Positions 1 to 9,935 of a stretch of DNA of 64,000 nucleotides are shown here, in pieces; positions within the stretch are counted from its first letter, which is position 1; each line of letters begins with the position of its first letter. The DNA lies in the NCBI GenBank assembly GCA_003034855.1, contig PZKD01000100.1:151538-215537 (forward strand). The letters run 5' to 3'. The position numbers were made by a program, and so were the translations under genes. The stretch is from an archaeon SCG-AAA382B04 (GTDB lineage: Archaea > Halobacteriota > Methanonatronarchaeia > Methanonatronarchaeales > Methanonatronarchaeaceae). The notes beneath the pieces are model-generated. The model ran no database searches and had not been told where the DNA came from. It was given only the letters and a program-made list of their open reading frames with translations.

Positions 1-2
1 TA

Positions 3-638
3 GAGGACAAAGGTATCGATAATGTTTTTGTCCTTGAAAATGGAGTTGATACCGACTTCTTTTTCCCTACCAAAAAAACATTTAAAGAAAAATTTGAAGC
101 AAATCATTTAATTGGTTATAGCGGTAGACATAGTAAGGAAAAAAACTTAATTGATCTAATTAATGTTGCTGAAAAACTAAAAGATGCCGAAGTTCTAATT
201 GCAGGAGACGGTCCTTATAAATACGAATATGAAGAAATGGCAGACGGAATAGAAAACATTCACTTCTTAGGTTTTTTAGATAGAGAAGAACTACCTAGTT
301 TTTATTCTTCATTAGATGTTTTCGTTTTTCCCTCACTAGCAGAGACTCAAGGATTAGTTGGTTTAGAAGCCAACGCTTGTGGAACACCAATTGTTGGAGC
401 CAGGGAAAAAGCTCTAAAAGAAACTATCATAGAAGGTGTGAATGGGTATAAATATGAAGCAAACAATATTTCTGATTTATATAATAAAATCAAATTATGC
501 CTGGATAAAGAGGAAGAGTTAGAAGAAAAATCAAAAAAACTGGCGGAAAAACATTCAATTGAGAACGCCATTAAAAAATTAGTTAACCACTATAAAAGAG
601 TGATCAAAAGATATGAAACCAAAAAATTACTTAATTAA
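3..638 (+). CDS. Glycosyltransferase, GT4 (group 1) family, C-terminal part; 5' end cut by window
   Basis: The reading frame is open from the left edge, so this is the last 211 residues of a larger protein. It is the C-terminal, nucleotide-sugar-binding half of a GT-B fold retaining glycosyltransferase. Visible motifs are NGVDTDFF early on, the strand IAGDGP, and the family E-x7-E pattern in AETQGLVGLEA, which binds the donor diphosphate sugar. The protein probably acts on the cytoplasmic face of the membrane on a lipid or glycan acceptor; the acceptor cannot be told from this part. The gene ends 26 nt inside the following pyrK-like gene, so the two may be co-transcribed. Family assignment is firm, specificity unknown. 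Confidence 0.85.
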   Translation, partial: EDKGIDNVFVLENGVDTDFFFPTKKTFKEKFEANHLIGYSGRHSKEKNLIDLINVAEKLKDAEVLIAGDGPYKYEYEEMADGIENIHFLGFLDREELPSFYSSLDVFVFPSLAETQGLVGLEANACGTPIVGAREKALKETIIEGVNGYKYEANNISDLYNKIKLCLDKEEELEEKSKKLAEKHSIENAIKKLVNHYKRVIKRYETKKLLN

Positions 639-1380
639 GGAAAAAAGGAGCGAAGCTCCATCTGTTAATAGTTTGATTCTTAATAAGCAACTAGATTCTA
701 AACTTGGGCAGTTCTACATGGTATGGGCTAAAGGAATTGATGAAATACCCATATCTCCCTCCTCTGTAAATCCTGGCAGGTTAACAATAAGGAATGTTGG
801 AGAAGCTAGTGAAAAGTTATGCCAATACAAAGCTGGAGAAAAAGTTGGATTAAGAGGTCCATTTGGTTCTTCTTTTGAAGAAAGAGGTGAAAAAATTTTA
901 TTAGTTGCCGGAGGTATCGGATCAGCTCCTATTTTACCTTTGGCAAAAAAAATGAGAGATAAAGAAATTACGATAGCGCTTGGAGGTATAACTAAAGAGG
1001 AATTGTTGTTTGTATCGAAGTTTAGAGAGCTGGGAAATACAATAGTTGCAACAGAAGATGGATCGAAGGGGTATCAAGGATATGTAACAGAAGCGATTTC
1101 CGATCTAGATATTTCGGCGTTTGATTCGGTATATAGTTGTGGGCCTGAACCCATGATGTATAAGGTTTTTAAGAGAGTTAGAGATAAGGAAATCTTCGCT
1201 CAGTTCAGCCTTCATAGATACATAAAATGTGGCGTAGGTTTATGTGGCTCTTGTTGTATTGATCCTGAAGGTTTGAGAGCATGCGATGAAGGTCCTATAT
1301 TTAATAAAAATGAATTAAAGAACTCAGAGTTTGGTTCATACAAAAGGGATTCGTGTGGAAGAAAAACAGATTTAATTTAG
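613..1380 (+). CDS. pyrK: Dihydroorotate dehydrogenase electron-transfer subunit (PyrK-like)
   Basis: 255 residues of the ferredoxin-reductase-like family that passes electrons between NAD(P)H or another carrier and dihydroorotate dehydrogenase in pyrimidine synthesis. An FAD-binding barrel comes first (GRLTIRNVGEAS, then GLRGPFG), followed by the NAD-binding segment LLVAGGIGSAPILPL. A C-terminal [2Fe-2S] cysteine cluster is formed by KCGVGLCGSCC and a later RACDEG. No pyrD is in the window, so the assignment rests on architecture; a related sulfide-dehydrogenase or hydrogenase subunit is possible. The ATG lies inside the end of the glycosyltransferase gene, and the next in-frame Met would remove the first strand of the barrel, so I keep this start. 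Confidence 0.8.
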   Translation: MKPKNYLIKEKRSEAPSVNSLILNKQLDSKLGQFYMVWAKGIDEIPISPSSVNPGRLTIRNVGEASEKLCQYKAGEKVGLRGPFGSSFEERGEKILLVAGGIGSAPILPLAKKMRDKEITIALGGITKEELLFVSKFRELGNTIVATEDGSKGYQGYVTEAISDLDISAFDSVYSCGPEPMMYKVFKRVRDKEIFAQFSLHRYIKCGVGLCGSCCIDPEGLRACDEGPIFNKNELKNSEFGSYKRDSCGRKTDLI

Positions 1381-1393
1381 GGGGTTTTTAGAC

Positions 1394-2122
1394 GTGTCTA
1401 AGAAAATAATTAGGTTTCTTTTTAATGGGAAACCTCAATATGGAAAAATAGTAGAAGATAAAGTTATCTTAGATTCAAAAGAGAAAAAAATTGAGGATTT
1501 GGAAATTCTTCCTCCTGCAGTGCCAAGTAAAGTGATTTGTGTAGGATTAAACTATGAAGACCATGCTGATGAATTAAATCAAGAATTGCCTGAATCTCCT
1601 GTATTTTTTTATAAGCCTCCTAGCTCTATTATTGGTCATAATGATAAGATTCTATTACCTAGAGATGCTGGTAGAATCGATTACGAAGCAGAGTTGGCAA
1701 TAGTTATTGGCGAAAGATGCAGAAACCTAGATAAGAGTGAAGTGAAGAAGAAAATTTGGGGTTATACCTGTTTAAACGATGTTACAGCAAGAGATATCCA
1801 GGATAAGGAAAGACAATGGGTGATTAGTAAAGGATTCGATTCTTTCTGCCCTATAGGTCCTGTGATCAGTAAAAGCATTCCAAAAGAGGCAGAGATTAAG
1901 TCTATAAAAAATGGGGAGGTAAAACAGAAATCGGATCTTAAAAACTTAATTTTCGATGAGAAAGAATTGATCTCTAGGTTATCTCAAACAATGACCTTGA
2001 AGAAAGGAGATATTGTTTCCACTGGCACTCCAAAGGGTGTTGGGAAATTAGAGCACGGTGACTCGATAGAGGTTAAAGTTGAAGGAGTTGGAACCTTAAA
2101 GAATATTTCTATATCAGAATGA
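1394..2122 (+). CDS. Fumarylacetoacetate hydrolase (FAH) family protein
   Basis: 242 residues. FAH-fold enzymes are Mg- or Mn-dependent and act on 2-oxo acids or enols: fumarylpyruvate or acylpyruvate hydrolysis, oxaloacetate decarboxylation or tautomerisation. Family signatures are VICVGLNYEDHADEL, FYKPPSSIIGH, the metal-binding IDYEAELAIVIG, LNDVTARDIQ and the C-terminal STGTPKGVG. The start is a GTG at 1394, 13 nt after the pyrK stop. The true substrate is unknown. In archaea without aromatic breakdown a housekeeping role on oxaloacetate or acylpyruvate is plausible, but this is inference. The stop overlaps the next start as ATGA. Confidence 0.85.
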   Translation: MSKKIIRFLFNGKPQYGKIVEDKVILDSKEKKIEDLEILPPAVPSKVICVGLNYEDHADELNQELPESPVFFYKPPSSIIGHNDKILLPRDAGRIDYEAELAIVIGERCRNLDKSEVKKKIWGYTCLNDVTARDIQDKERQWVISKGFDSFCPIGPVISKSIPKEAEIKSIKNGEVKQKSDLKNLIFDEKELISRLSQTMTLKKGDIVSTGTPKGVGKLEHGDSIEVKVEGVGTLKNISISE

Positions 2123-3564
2123 AAAGAGTTAATATTGAAAGAGACTTTGAAGGTAGTTATAAATTATTGTTAGATAATTATTCGAAGTTCCTTCCAATTT
2201 TTTCTCTCATGCTAGCGATTAGTGTAGTCATACAACTCTTAATTGTAATAAGTGGGGGATTGAGTGCTTTTTCATTTATTTTAACAAATAAATTTTCAAT
2301 CCTAATTGAGGCATTTAATTCTAGGAATTTCAGTCTATTTTTTGAGATCTTACAAGATAATCCTCTTTTTCTTCTTATAGTTTTAATTACTTTTTTATTG
2401 GTTCTAATAGTCGTATTACTTGGTTATAGTGCTTTTTATGGAGCAATATTAGAATTAATAAAAAAATCACTAGTGAAAGAAGATTTAAAAACTGGATATG
2501 GATTAATTGGATCTAAAAAGTTCACTAAAAGTATCTTTAAACTGCATATCCTTTTTTTATTTCTTGGTGTAGTTTTCTTTGTTCCAATCTATTTCTTAAC
2601 CCCATACTCAAGAGGGTTATCAGCTTTATATTTTTTATTTTCAATTATCTGCCTAACATTGATTTATGTTGTTTTTTTCTTTTTTGCAAAAGAAGCCATT
2701 GTATCAGGAGATAAAACAATAATAAAGGGTATTAGGTCAAGCGCCTCCTTTGTGACTAATAATCCTCTTGAAGTTTTATTTTACCTAATTTTATTTGGGA
2801 TGGCTTCACTACTCATAGGCAGTTTTAACCTAGCTTTTTCAACTCTATTTAACACTCCTATCAGGGGATTAACAAATGCTCTAATGGTCTTTCTTATATA
2901 CCCTTTCTTTACTATACTAAAGATGGTGATGTATTCAGATTGGAGAAAAGTCGAGATAAAGACAAAATATGAGTTAGAGCTAAAGAAAAGAATTCTTAAT
3001 GGATTTAAAGAGAATCTAAGAGAATTAACTTTTTTTAATAAAAAAAATCTCATTCTTGTTTTAATATCATTCTCTATTTTCATAGTAGGAAGTTATATTG
3101 GTTGGGTTTCAGGTAGTAGGTTACCAGTATTAGAGCTACCTGAAATTAGCGGTAGTTTTTCATTTCCCATTTTCATCCATCTGATGTTTCACAACTTAAT
3201 TACAGCCCTAGGGATAACTTTCAGTGGATTTCTGTTTGGAATTCCGACCATTGGAGCTTTATTATTAAATGGTTTTTTAGTTGGAGTTGTTTCTACTACT
3301 AGTGGTGGATTGAATGCCTTTTTGTTTGGTATATTGCCTCATGGGGTCATAGAGATTCCTGCTCTATCGATTGCTGGAGGGGTAGGATTAAAACTTGGAG
3401 GCTATGTCTATGAGGTATATAGAGGGAAAAAGGATTTTATAGAATTAGGTAAAAAAATGGAAAGATGTTTTTTGGTTATAGCTGGAACAATCCCTCTTTT
3501 TCTAGCAGCTGCTTTGATTGAGGCTCTAATAACTCCGTGGTTTATCTCTATCTTTCTAAATTAA
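2119..3564 (+). CDS. Polytopic membrane protein with C-terminal SpoIIM-like (stage II sporulation M) domain
   Basis: 481 residues in two halves. The first about 300 carry roughly six hydrophobic helices with a charged cytoplasmic loop (DWRKVEIKTKYELELKKR) and resemble archaeal membrane proteins of unknown function. The last about 180 match the SpoIIM/DUF95 family, with the characteristic GILPHGVIEIPALSIAGG and a preceding NLITALGITFSGF helix. In archaea such proteins are not linked to sporulation; a transport or membrane-remodelling role is only inferred. The ATG overlaps the upstream TGA by 4 nt, so translation is probably coupled. The stop codon abuts the stop of the convergent GAPDH gene with no spacer. 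Confidence 0.75.
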   Translation: MKRVNIERDFEGSYKLLLDNYSKFLPIFSLMLAISVVIQLLIVISGGLSAFSFILTNKFSILIEAFNSRNFSLFFEILQDNPLFLLIVLITFLLVLIVVLLGYSAFYGAILELIKKSLVKEDLKTGYGLIGSKKFTKSIFKLHILFLFLGVVFFVPIYFLTPYSRGLSALYFLFSIICLTLIYVVFFFFAKEAIVSGDKTIIKGIRSSASFVTNNPLEVLFYLILFGMASLLIGSFNLAFSTLFNTPIRGLTNALMVFLIYPFFTILKMVMYSDWRKVEIKTKYELELKKRILNGFKENLRELTFFNKKNLILVLISFSIFIVGSYIGWVSGSRLPVLELPEISGSFSFPIFIHLMFHNLITALGITFSGFLFGIPTIGALLLNGFLVGVVSTTSGGLNAFLFGILPHGVIEIPALSIAGGVGLKLGGYVYEVYRGKKDFIELGKKMERCFLVIAGTIPLFLAAALIEALITPWFISIFLN

Positions 3565-4587
3565 CTAGAGTATTTTTTTTAGTTTGATGTTTTTATTTGT
3601 TTTTTCAATTGCTCTTTCATAATCTCTTTCTAGATCAAACATAGCCCTTATAGCATCAATGTTTTCAGGAACTACATCAGATTCCTGGTGCACAGCTTGA
3701 AAGAAACTCAACTCATTTTCTTCAAACCCTATTGCTTCTTTCCAGATAGGAATTTCCATCAAATCGTTTCTTTTTCTTCCTTTATCTCTTGCAACTTCAA
3801 TTAATTGTGAAGTAGAATCTATCTCCAACCCTTCATCTATTAAACTAACTCTTGGAGTTTCTTCTAAAATAGAAATAATTTCCTCCTCATTGAGGTTCTT
3901 ATCGAATTCGATATTAATTGCATGTAGATGCATTATCGTTGTTGGAACTTTCACCGCTAAGGTTTCTATTTCTATCGATGGGATCACTGTCTGGACATCA
4001 TGGCCATGGTGGCTAGGAACTTCTAGTTTTGGAATAATAGCATTAAGAGGGCCTCTACTGTCCTGATTTGGGTCTCCACCTCTTCTAATCATAGTTGCTC
4101 TCACTTTTTCTATCTCAAAGTTTTTATGAATACCTGAAAGTGTCCTGCACAAAGCTGTTGTGTTGCATGATACTACTCTTAGAAAGTCTCTATCAATTGC
4201 TTCTTCATAGTTTACCAGTGTATTAAATGAAAAACCTGCTACTTCATGATCTTCCCCTCCTTGAAATATAGCTTTGATGTCTTTTTTCTCGTAAAGCTCT
4301 TTGTTTTTTGCTCCTATACCACCTGGAGAGCAATCAACAACTATATCAGATTTCCCTAGTAAATCGTGTATATCCCCTTGTATCTCGACTTCTGATTCTT
4401 TGAAATCAGACACTTTCTCTGGAATTGCACTATAAAGACCATAGCTGTTTTCATTAGCTATTTTTCCTTCGTAATCAGGATGGGTCTTAGTTACACCAGT
4501 TAGCTCTATATCGTCCTGCATTTGAACTGCATCGGCAACTCTCTTGCCTATGGTTCCATATCCATTAACAGCGACTTTAGGTTTCAT
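3565..4587 (-). CDS. gap: Type II (archaeal) glyceraldehyde-3-phosphate dehydrogenase
   Basis: 340 residues, the usual length of the archaeal phosphorylating enzyme that interconverts glyceraldehyde 3-phosphate and 1,3-bisphosphoglycerate with NAD(P). The N-terminal Rossmann motif is [17 protein letters not shown], followed by [10 protein letters not shown]. The catalytic cysteine lies in [11 protein letters not shown], and the conserved [13 protein letters not shown] and HHGHDVQTV segments are present. A strong Shine-Dalgarno (AAGGAGG) stands 6 nt before the ATG. The upstream gene ends just before this site, so the two probably form one transcript. The enzyme is cytoplasmic and in an archaeon of this type most likely serves gluconeogenesis. 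Confidence 0.95.
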   Translation of the reverse strand: MKPKVAVNGYGTIGKRVADAVQMQDDIELTGVTKTHPDYEGKIANENSYGLYSAIPEKVSDFKESEVEIQGDIHDLLGKSDIVVDCSPGGIGAKNKELYEKKDIKAIFQGGEDHEVAGFSFNTLVNYEEAIDRDFLRVVSCNTTALCRTLSGIHKNFEIEKVRATMIRRGGDPNQDSRGPLNAIIPKLEVPSHHGHDVQTVIPSIEIETLAVKVPTTIMHLHAINIEFDKNLNEEEIISILEETPRVSLIDEGLEIDSTSQLIEVARDKGRKRNDLMEIPIWKEAIGFEENELSFFQAVHQESDVVPENIDAIRAMFDLERDYERAIEKTNKNIKLKKIL

Positions 4588-4597
4588 TTTATCCTCC

Positions 4598-4975
4598 TTA
4601 ATAAAATCTTGATTTAATTAACCAAAGCAATACTGTGCTTGCTACTATACAAAAAGAAAATGAAATTAATAATATCCCATAGCTTTGATTTGTGAAGTTT
4701 TTCTCTATTAAAAACATTATTCCTTCAATCATTGAAATAATTAATACAAATGAGATTATTCCACTTAAACCACCAAAATAAAGTGCTTTCTTAATTTTCT
4801 CTCCTCTATAATCCAAAAAAGTAGTAGATGCTACAAACGAGATAGCGCTAATAAGAGCTGCGTAGGGTATTAACTCAATTATATATGGTGCTTTGCCTGA
4901 TGCTATGAAAAAAACTCCTATTCCAACAATTAGGAATAAAAAACCCATTAGTATAGAGATTCCTAGAATTCTCAA
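4598..4975 (-). CDS. Small four-helix membrane protein of unknown function
   Basis: 125 residues with four clear hydrophobic segments, at about residues 5-27, 33-50, 65-86 and 99-120. A short charged loop ([11 protein letters not shown]) follows the second helix. I do not recognise the family. It ends 10 nt before the GAPDH start, and the GAPDH ribosome-binding site directly follows its stop, so it is probably co-transcribed with gap. No catalytic motif is visible. It could be a small accessory protein; function unassigned. Confidence 0.65.
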   Translation of the reverse strand: MRILGISILMGFLFLIVGIGVFFIASGKAPYIIELIPYAALISAISFVASTTFLDYRGEKIKKALYFGGLSGIISFVLIISMIEGIMFLIEKNFTNQSYGILLISFSFCIVASTVLLWLIKSRFY

Positions 4976-5052
4976 TAAATAATTTAGAAACCTATGGATA
5001 ATATCCCTCTATTATGTTCTTATTTCTTAATTTGAACACTTAAGTTTAATTG

Positions 5053-5631
5053 TTATTCTTTTCTCGCCACTAATTCAAAAATTGGTGTTGATGTCCCCGA
5101 CGACCTAATTTCTTGGTAGTAGTGTATCTCCATGTTTTTCAAATCTTCTTTAATCTCATTTGGCTTAAACCTATATTTTTTTGGTGGCCCCTTTATGATG
5201 TTAAAATTCTCTATATCCAAATGATGTTTGTAAAAAAACCAACCTTTGTTTTTGATTGCTTTTTCTATTCTGGGAATATCCCTCTTCAGATAAAAGTTTG
5301 TTGATATAACCAAATCATAGTACCTACAAGGTAATTTAGTTTTTTCAAAATCATCCTTAATCCAATTAACATCTAAATCTTTTTTGTTTGACCTTTTACT
5401 AGCTATTTCTAATGCTTTTTTTGAGATATCTGTTGCATCAACGTCAAATCCTTTTTTTGCGAGGTATAGAGAATTTTTTCCTGCTCCACAAGCTATGTCC
5501 AGTGCTTTTCCTTTTTTTATCTTATCATGCCATTTTTTTAACAAATTTGTAGGAGATTCAGCAGTATGATCTCCTTTACTATATCTCTTATCCCATTTTC
5601 TAGCTTTTTTTCTTTTCATCTTAAATTCCAT
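5053..5631 (-). CDS. Class I SAM-dependent methyltransferase
   Basis: 192 residues with the Rossmann SAM-binding glycine motif ALDIACGAGKNSLYLA, an acidic residue after strand 2 (VDATDIS), and DLVISTNFYLKRD at the motif IV position. The basic N-terminus (KMKRKKARKWDKRYSKGDH) and small size resemble the TehB/thiopurine-type or UbiE-like group. The substrate cannot be read from the sequence. Translation could start at the first ATG (5631) or at an internal Met 5 residues later. It is transcribed leftwards, away from rio2. Confidence 0.8.
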   Translation of the reverse strand: MEFKMKRKKARKWDKRYSKGDHTAESPTNLLKKWHDKIKKGKALDIACGAGKNSLYLAKKGFDVDATDISKKALEIASKRSNKKDLDVNWIKDDFEKTKLPCRYYDLVISTNFYLKRDIPRIEKAIKNKGWFFYKHHLDIENFNIIKGPPKKYRFKPNEIKEDLKNMEIHYYQEIRSSGTSTPIFELVARKE

Positions 5632-5677
5632 TTATTGGTATAGATTTTTCTTTTTAAAGGGAAAATTTTGTTTTGGA

Positions 5678-6547
5678 ATGTTGGATAAAGTAGTTGAAAA
5701 TTTTAAATCGATTGAAGATAAAGGTTTTAAAGTTCTTAGAGGGATTGAAACTGGAATGAAAACATATCATTGGGTCCCTATTGATGAAGTTTCAACTTTT
5801 TCTGGTTTACCCTTAGAGGAAGTAAGATATAGATTGGATAGATTAGACAAGTTCGAGTTAATTGAAGGTAAAAAAATTGGAAATAAAAGGTTTAAACTAA
5901 ACTTCAACGGATATGATGCACTTGCTTTAAATGTTTTTGCCAATAGAGACTCAATAGATTCTATAGGAGGAGAAGTAGGGTTTGGCAAGGAGGCTGAAGT
6001 TAGAAAAGCAAAATGGAAAGGTAATGAAGTAATTGTTAAATTCCATAGAGAAGGAAAAGTTAGTTTCAGGAAGATTAAAAAAGAAAGAGATTATTTAGGT
6101 GACAGAAAGCATTTTTCATCCATGTTAATCGCCAAATTAGCTGCTAAAAGAGAATATGAAGTATTAGATGAGTTAAGTAGTGATGTGAGAGTTCCCGAAC
6201 CCTTTGATTGGAATAGACATTCTATTGTTATGGAAAACATTGAAGGTGACGAATTAGCCAATGTCACCTTGAATGAGGAAGATGCGAATTTTATCTTTGA
6301 TATTCTAGTTGACGAGATTAAAAAAACATATTCGCTTGGCTTTATTCATGGTGATATGAGTGAATTTAATATATTGATCTCCGAAAATCAAGTCAAAATC
6401 ATTGATTGGAGCCAGAGTGTTAACCTTGACCATCCTAATTCCCAAAGCTTTCTCAAGAGAGATGTTGAAAATTTATGTAGTTATTTTAATCGAAAATATC
6501 AATTAGGTATTAATATTAAAGATTGTTTAGAAAAAATTAGGTCATAA
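5678..6547 (+). CDS. rio2: RIO2-family serine protein kinase/ATPase
   Basis: 289 residues. An N-terminal winged-helix domain (about 1-85) precedes the RIO kinase domain, the RIO2 arrangement. Kinase features are the P-loop-like GFGKEAEVRKAKW, the lysine in VIVKFHREG, the catalytic loop GFIHGDMSEFNILI and the metal-binding IIDWSQSV (DFG equivalent). RIO2 acts in late maturation of the small ribosomal subunit in archaea and eukaryotes. The stop overlaps the start of the next gene by one base (TAATG), implying translational coupling with the COG2433 nuclease-like gene. Confidence 0.93.
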   Translation: MLDKVVENFKSIEDKGFKVLRGIETGMKTYHWVPIDEVSTFSGLPLEEVRYRLDRLDKFELIEGKKIGNKRFKLNFNGYDALALNVFANRDSIDSIGGEVGFGKEAEVRKAKWKGNEVIVKFHREGKVSFRKIKKERDYLGDRKHFSSMLIAKLAAKREYEVLDELSSDVRVPEPFDWNRHSIVMENIEGDELANVTLNEEDANFIFDILVDEIKKTYSLGFIHGDMSEFNILISENQVKIIDWSQSVNLDHPNSQSFLKRDVENLCSYFNRKYQLGINIKDCLEKIRS

Positions 6548-7734
6548 TGAGGAAATATTTAATTGTTGGAGTTGATCCTGGAACTACCACCGGATTGGCT
6601 GTTTTAGATCTAGAACGTAATGTACTAAAGATTGACTCAATTAGGGATATTTCTTTGAATCAATTGATTGAGGTTATAGTTGATTTAGGTAATCCAATAT
6701 TGATTTCTACTGATGTCTCCCCTGCTCCTGATAGTGTTTTACAATTATCAACGATGTTAGATGCCGAAGTATGGAGACCAGATAAATCACTCAGCAGAAG
6801 AGAAAAAAGAGAGCTAACCAAAAATTATGATACAGATGATAAGCATGAATTAGATGCTTTAGCAGCTTCTCTTAAAGGTTATAGGTTTGTCAAGTCGAAA
6901 AAAAAGAGTGTAAAGGGTAGATCTCCCAGTGATCTTGAAGATAGAGAGCTTGTTAGATTAGTTATTGAGGGAAATAGTTTGAGAGAAGCAATTCAAGAAC
7001 TGAGACAAAAAAAAGAATCGAAAAGAGAATCTAATGAGAAAAATAAATCTCTCAAAGAAAGTGAGAAGAAGATGAAAGGATTAGAGAAAAAGGTGAAAGA
7101 ACTTCAAGACCAAATTAAAGATTTAGAAGAAAAAAATAGAAGAAAAGAAGAAAAGATCAAGGATTTAAAACGGGAGATTAGTAAAATAAAAAGCCATAAG
7201 TTCTTAAAAGCTATTGAATCAACTGAAATTGAAAATAGAAATCAAAAGATAAAGAGTTTAAAGAAGGAATTATCTGAAAAGAAAGATGAACTTAATAGAT
7301 TATCTAAGCTTATTAGTGTTTCAGATAGAATTGATTCATACAGAGAGAAAGAAAATAAATTAGTTCTAAAAAGACTGTCCTCCTTCACTAAAGATGACAT
7401 TAATGAATTAGAGCAACGAATAGGTATAGAAAATGGTGATATACTATTCATTGAGGATGCTAGTGGAGGGGGAAGTGAGACTGCAAAGAAACTTGCAGAC
7501 AAGGTGAAAGCTATAGTTATAAATAATAACTTATCTCATATGGCTGAGAAAATTTTTGTGAAAAGAGAGGTCGCACATATAGATTCTTCCAAATTGGATT
7601 TAAAGCTTTACGACAAGTTTGCAATAGCTGATAAGAATCAATTAGAGAACTTAATTGAAGATAAGGAAAATAAATTGGCTAATATTAAAAAAGAAAAATT
7701 TAGATCAAAATATGGTGACTTAGAAAGTTTTTAG
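6547..7734 (+). CDS. COG2433/DUF460 protein: RNase H-like (RuvC/YqgF-type) domain plus long coiled coil
   Basis: 395 residues. The N-terminus ([17 protein letters not shown]) is an RNase H-fold strand-turn with the first acidic residue of the active site; a second patch is [12 protein letters not shown] near residue 100. Residues about 150-255 are a highly charged lysine/glutamate coiled coil. The C-terminal 130 residues form a small globular domain ([15 protein letters not shown]). This matches the archaeal predicted RNase H-like family, whose members I recall as usually longer (about 600 residues), so this one looks shortened. Coupling to rio2 hints at rRNA or ribosome processing, but that is inference. 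Its 3' end overlaps the convergent SAM synthetase gene by 15 nt. Confidence 0.75.
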   Translation: MRKYLIVGVDPGTTTGLAVLDLERNVLKIDSIRDISLNQLIEVIVDLGNPILISTDVSPAPDSVLQLSTMLDAEVWRPDKSLSRREKRELTKNYDTDDKHELDALAASLKGYRFVKSKKKSVKGRSPSDLEDRELVRLVIEGNSLREAIQELRQKKESKRESNEKNKSLKESEKKMKGLEKKVKELQDQIKDLEEKNRRKEEKIKDLKREISKIKSHKFLKAIESTEIENRNQKIKSLKKELSEKKDELNRLSKLISVSDRIDSYREKENKLVLKRLSSFTKDDINELEQRIGIENGDILFIEDASGGGSETAKKLADKVKAIVINNNLSHMAEKIFVKREVAHIDSSKLDLKLYDKFAIADKNQLENLIEDKENKLANIKKEKFRSKYGDLESF

Positions 7735-8919
7735 TTCACCTTTAATTACTTTTTGAGTTATTTCATCAATGTTATCGAGCCAATCCTCGGCTATTGCCGC
7801 GGCAGTATCTCTTATTATATTCATCTTGCTTTCATCTTGAGGGAATACCTGTATGCTAACGCATCTTGGATCATTTATAGGTTGAATTATCTCTGAAAGT
7901 AAACGAACGTATACCTCGTTTACTTGATTTACTTCTTCCGCTATATCTCTGGCGATTTCATTTGAAAGTAAATTGTAGATTTTGCCAATGTGTGTTTTAG
8001 GGTTTTTTCCACTACTTGCTTCCATACTCATAGGTCTATTGGGTGTTATTAATCCATTTGATCTGTTTCCTCTTCCTACTGATCCATCATCACCCATCTC
8101 TGCACTTGTTCCCGTTACTGTTAGATAGATGCTTTCTTTCTCGATGTCATCAGCTTGATTTATGTTTACTTCGATGGGTAAATTAGTTAGTTTTGAGGAT
8201 AAATCTTTTACTTTGTTTTTGATTTCTTGCATTAAATTCACATAGGAGGTGACTGAGTTTATTTTATTGGATACAGTCGCGCAAGCGATAGTTAGAGATA
8301 TTTTTTCGTCTTCTCTTAGCCCCATAACTTTAATATCTTCACCTATCTCCGGTAATTCATCTCTTAGGTTATATAAAAGTCTTTCTGTTTTATAAACTAA
8401 CTTTTCGGTATCGGATAAGGGGGCAAATCCTACACCGAAAGAAGTGTCATTTGAACAAGGGACGTCATCTTTCTCAAATACATCTTGTAATTCTGTTGAA
8501 GTTTCTCCTAATCTAGAATCGAGTATTATATCTTCTTCTACATTTAAGTGATTGAATTTTTCTTTTAAGTAATCTTTAGCAGCCTTAAGAGCTACTTTAT
8601 TTGTTGGAAAAATCTTATCTCCTACTTTTCTTGTAGCTCTTCCAACTAAAAGTATGTATATAGGTTCAATTACCTCTCCCCCACCTAGTTTTGGATTGGA
8701 ATTTCCTGCAACAATTTGTGTTTCATCGGTGTTGTGGTGTAAAATTTTTCCGTATCTCTTTTTGTATTCTTTCGATAATTCTCTTGAAACTGATTCAGCT
8801 AATCCGTCTGCTATGCTATCAGGATGGCCAATTCCTTTTCTCTCCACTAATTCTACGGATTGATCCTCTACAGGTGTTCTGAGTACATTTTCGATGTTTA
8901 TGTTTTTTGAATTCGACAA
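7720..8919 (-). CDS. mat: Archaeal S-adenosylmethionine synthetase (MAT)
   Basis: 399 residues, the length of the archaeal class of methionine adenosyltransferase, which makes SAM from methionine and ATP and is very divergent from the bacterial enzyme. Hallmarks are [19 protein letters not shown] near the N-terminus, [13 protein letters not shown], and the glycine/asparagine-rich [18 protein letters not shown]. The start is a TTG at 8919 with a strong Shine-Dalgarno AAGGAGGA seven bases upstream. SAM made here would feed the radical SAM enzyme and methyltransferase in this window. The gene is monocistronic by spacing. Confidence 0.96.
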   Translation of the reverse strand: MSNSKNINIENVLRTPVEDQSVELVERKGIGHPDSIADGLAESVSRELSKEYKKRYGKILHHNTDETQIVAGNSNPKLGGGEVIEPIYILLVGRATRKVGDKIFPTNKVALKAAKDYLKEKFNHLNVEEDIILDSRLGETSTELQDVFEKDDVPCSNDTSFGVGFAPLSDTEKLVYKTERLLYNLRDELPEIGEDIKVMGLREDEKISLTIACATVSNKINSVTSYVNLMQEIKNKVKDLSSKLTNLPIEVNINQADDIEKESIYLTVTGTSAEMGDDGSVGRGNRSNGLITPNRPMSMEASSGKNPKTHIGKIYNLLSNEIARDIAEEVNQVNEVYVRLLSEIIQPINDPRCVSIQVFPQDESKMNIIRDTAAAIAEDWLDNIDEITQKVIKGELKTF

Positions 8920-8987
8920 TAATACTCCTCCTTATAAGCAATTATCATAGATAATAATAATTTCGTCCTTAAAAAAATTACTGAAGG

Positions 8988-9839
8988 TTATATGGGAAGT
9001 ATTCTCACTCTAGGATCTATCTCCCCAATAATCTCTCCATCCTTAAACATTCTCACAATCCCGCCACTTCGAGCTACAGAAACTACTATCGCTTTGGTGG
9101 TTTTAGAAATAGCGGCAGAAGCCATATGTCGAGATCCTAACCCATCTGGTATGTCCAAATCTTTGGCTTCTACCTCCAGATATCTACCAGTAGCCTCAAT
9201 TGTGCCGTTTTCATCAACTATAAAAACACCATCTAATTGAGCTAACTCCTTAATGGATTCCCAATTCTCTCTATTTTTAATGTCTCTAATCCCCTCACCA
9301 TGCCCCTTATATGGATTTAGTATGAGTTGACTAGAATGTTTTAAAACTTCTTTTGAATCACCAATTATAAAGGCCGTTCCAATTGGTTTTCCTTCACGCC
9401 CTTCTCTTCCAATTTCAATTGCTAAGTCTACAATTGTTCCCATAACACCTATATCCACTCTCCCAGTGCTCTTATATACAGATTTAAGCAATGGGTCCTC
9501 GGAAACCTTATATATGGTTAATCCAACTGATTCTTGATTCATTCCTCCTACTCCAACAACTTGGTCTCCAATGTTAATTTTTCCCCTGGCATATGCCATC
9601 ATAATTGCATCTTGAAGTTTTTTAGCAAAATTATCTGTACCTTCTTTCGTACTAAGCTTAAATTCCTCTTGTTCACCACTATATGTCTTTTCTGGAGTTG
9701 TTACAACAAAAATAGAGAAATCAAAGTCTCTTTTCTCTATTATTTCACTTATTCCCTGATTTCCTGGTATAACTATTAATGCAGACGCATTTATCTCATC
9801 TGTAATTTCAATGGCTTTTTCAAGAAGTTTTGCTTCCAT
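8988..9839 (-). CDS. dacZ: Diadenylate cyclase DacZ (DisA_N-type)
   Basis: 283 residues. The C-terminal half is a DisA_N nucleotidyltransferase domain that condenses two ATP into cyclic di-AMP. Its DGA-type motif appears as [11 protein letters not shown] and the RHR-type motif as [12 protein letters not shown]. The N-terminal half (ALIVIPGN) is a Rossmann-like domain typical of archaeal DacZ. Cyclic di-AMP controls osmotic and potassium balance in euryarchaea. No effector is adjacent. The motif changes (DGV for DGA, RHM for RHR) are worth noting, although the second position of each is kept. Confidence 0.85.
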   Translation of the reverse strand: MEAKLLEKAIEITDEINASALIVIPGNQGISEIIEKRDFDFSIFVVTTPEKTYSGEQEEFKLSTKEGTDNFAKKLQDAIMMAYARGKINIGDQVVGVGGMNQESVGLTIYKVSEDPLLKSVYKSTGRVDIGVMGTIVDLAIEIGREGREGKPIGTAFIIGDSKEVLKHSSQLILNPYKGHGEGIRDIKNRENWESIKELAQLDGVFIVDENGTIEATGRYLEVEAKDLDIPDGLGSRHMASAAISKTTKAIVVSVARSGGIVRMFKDGEIIGEIDPRVRILPI

Positions 9840-9935
9840 ATTTAATCCATTAAATTTTATGGCTGAACTAAAATATTATTTTCTATGTTTCTTTCCAGAA
9901 AAAATAATGAGTCTCCAAAAAAATTTTATTAAAAC

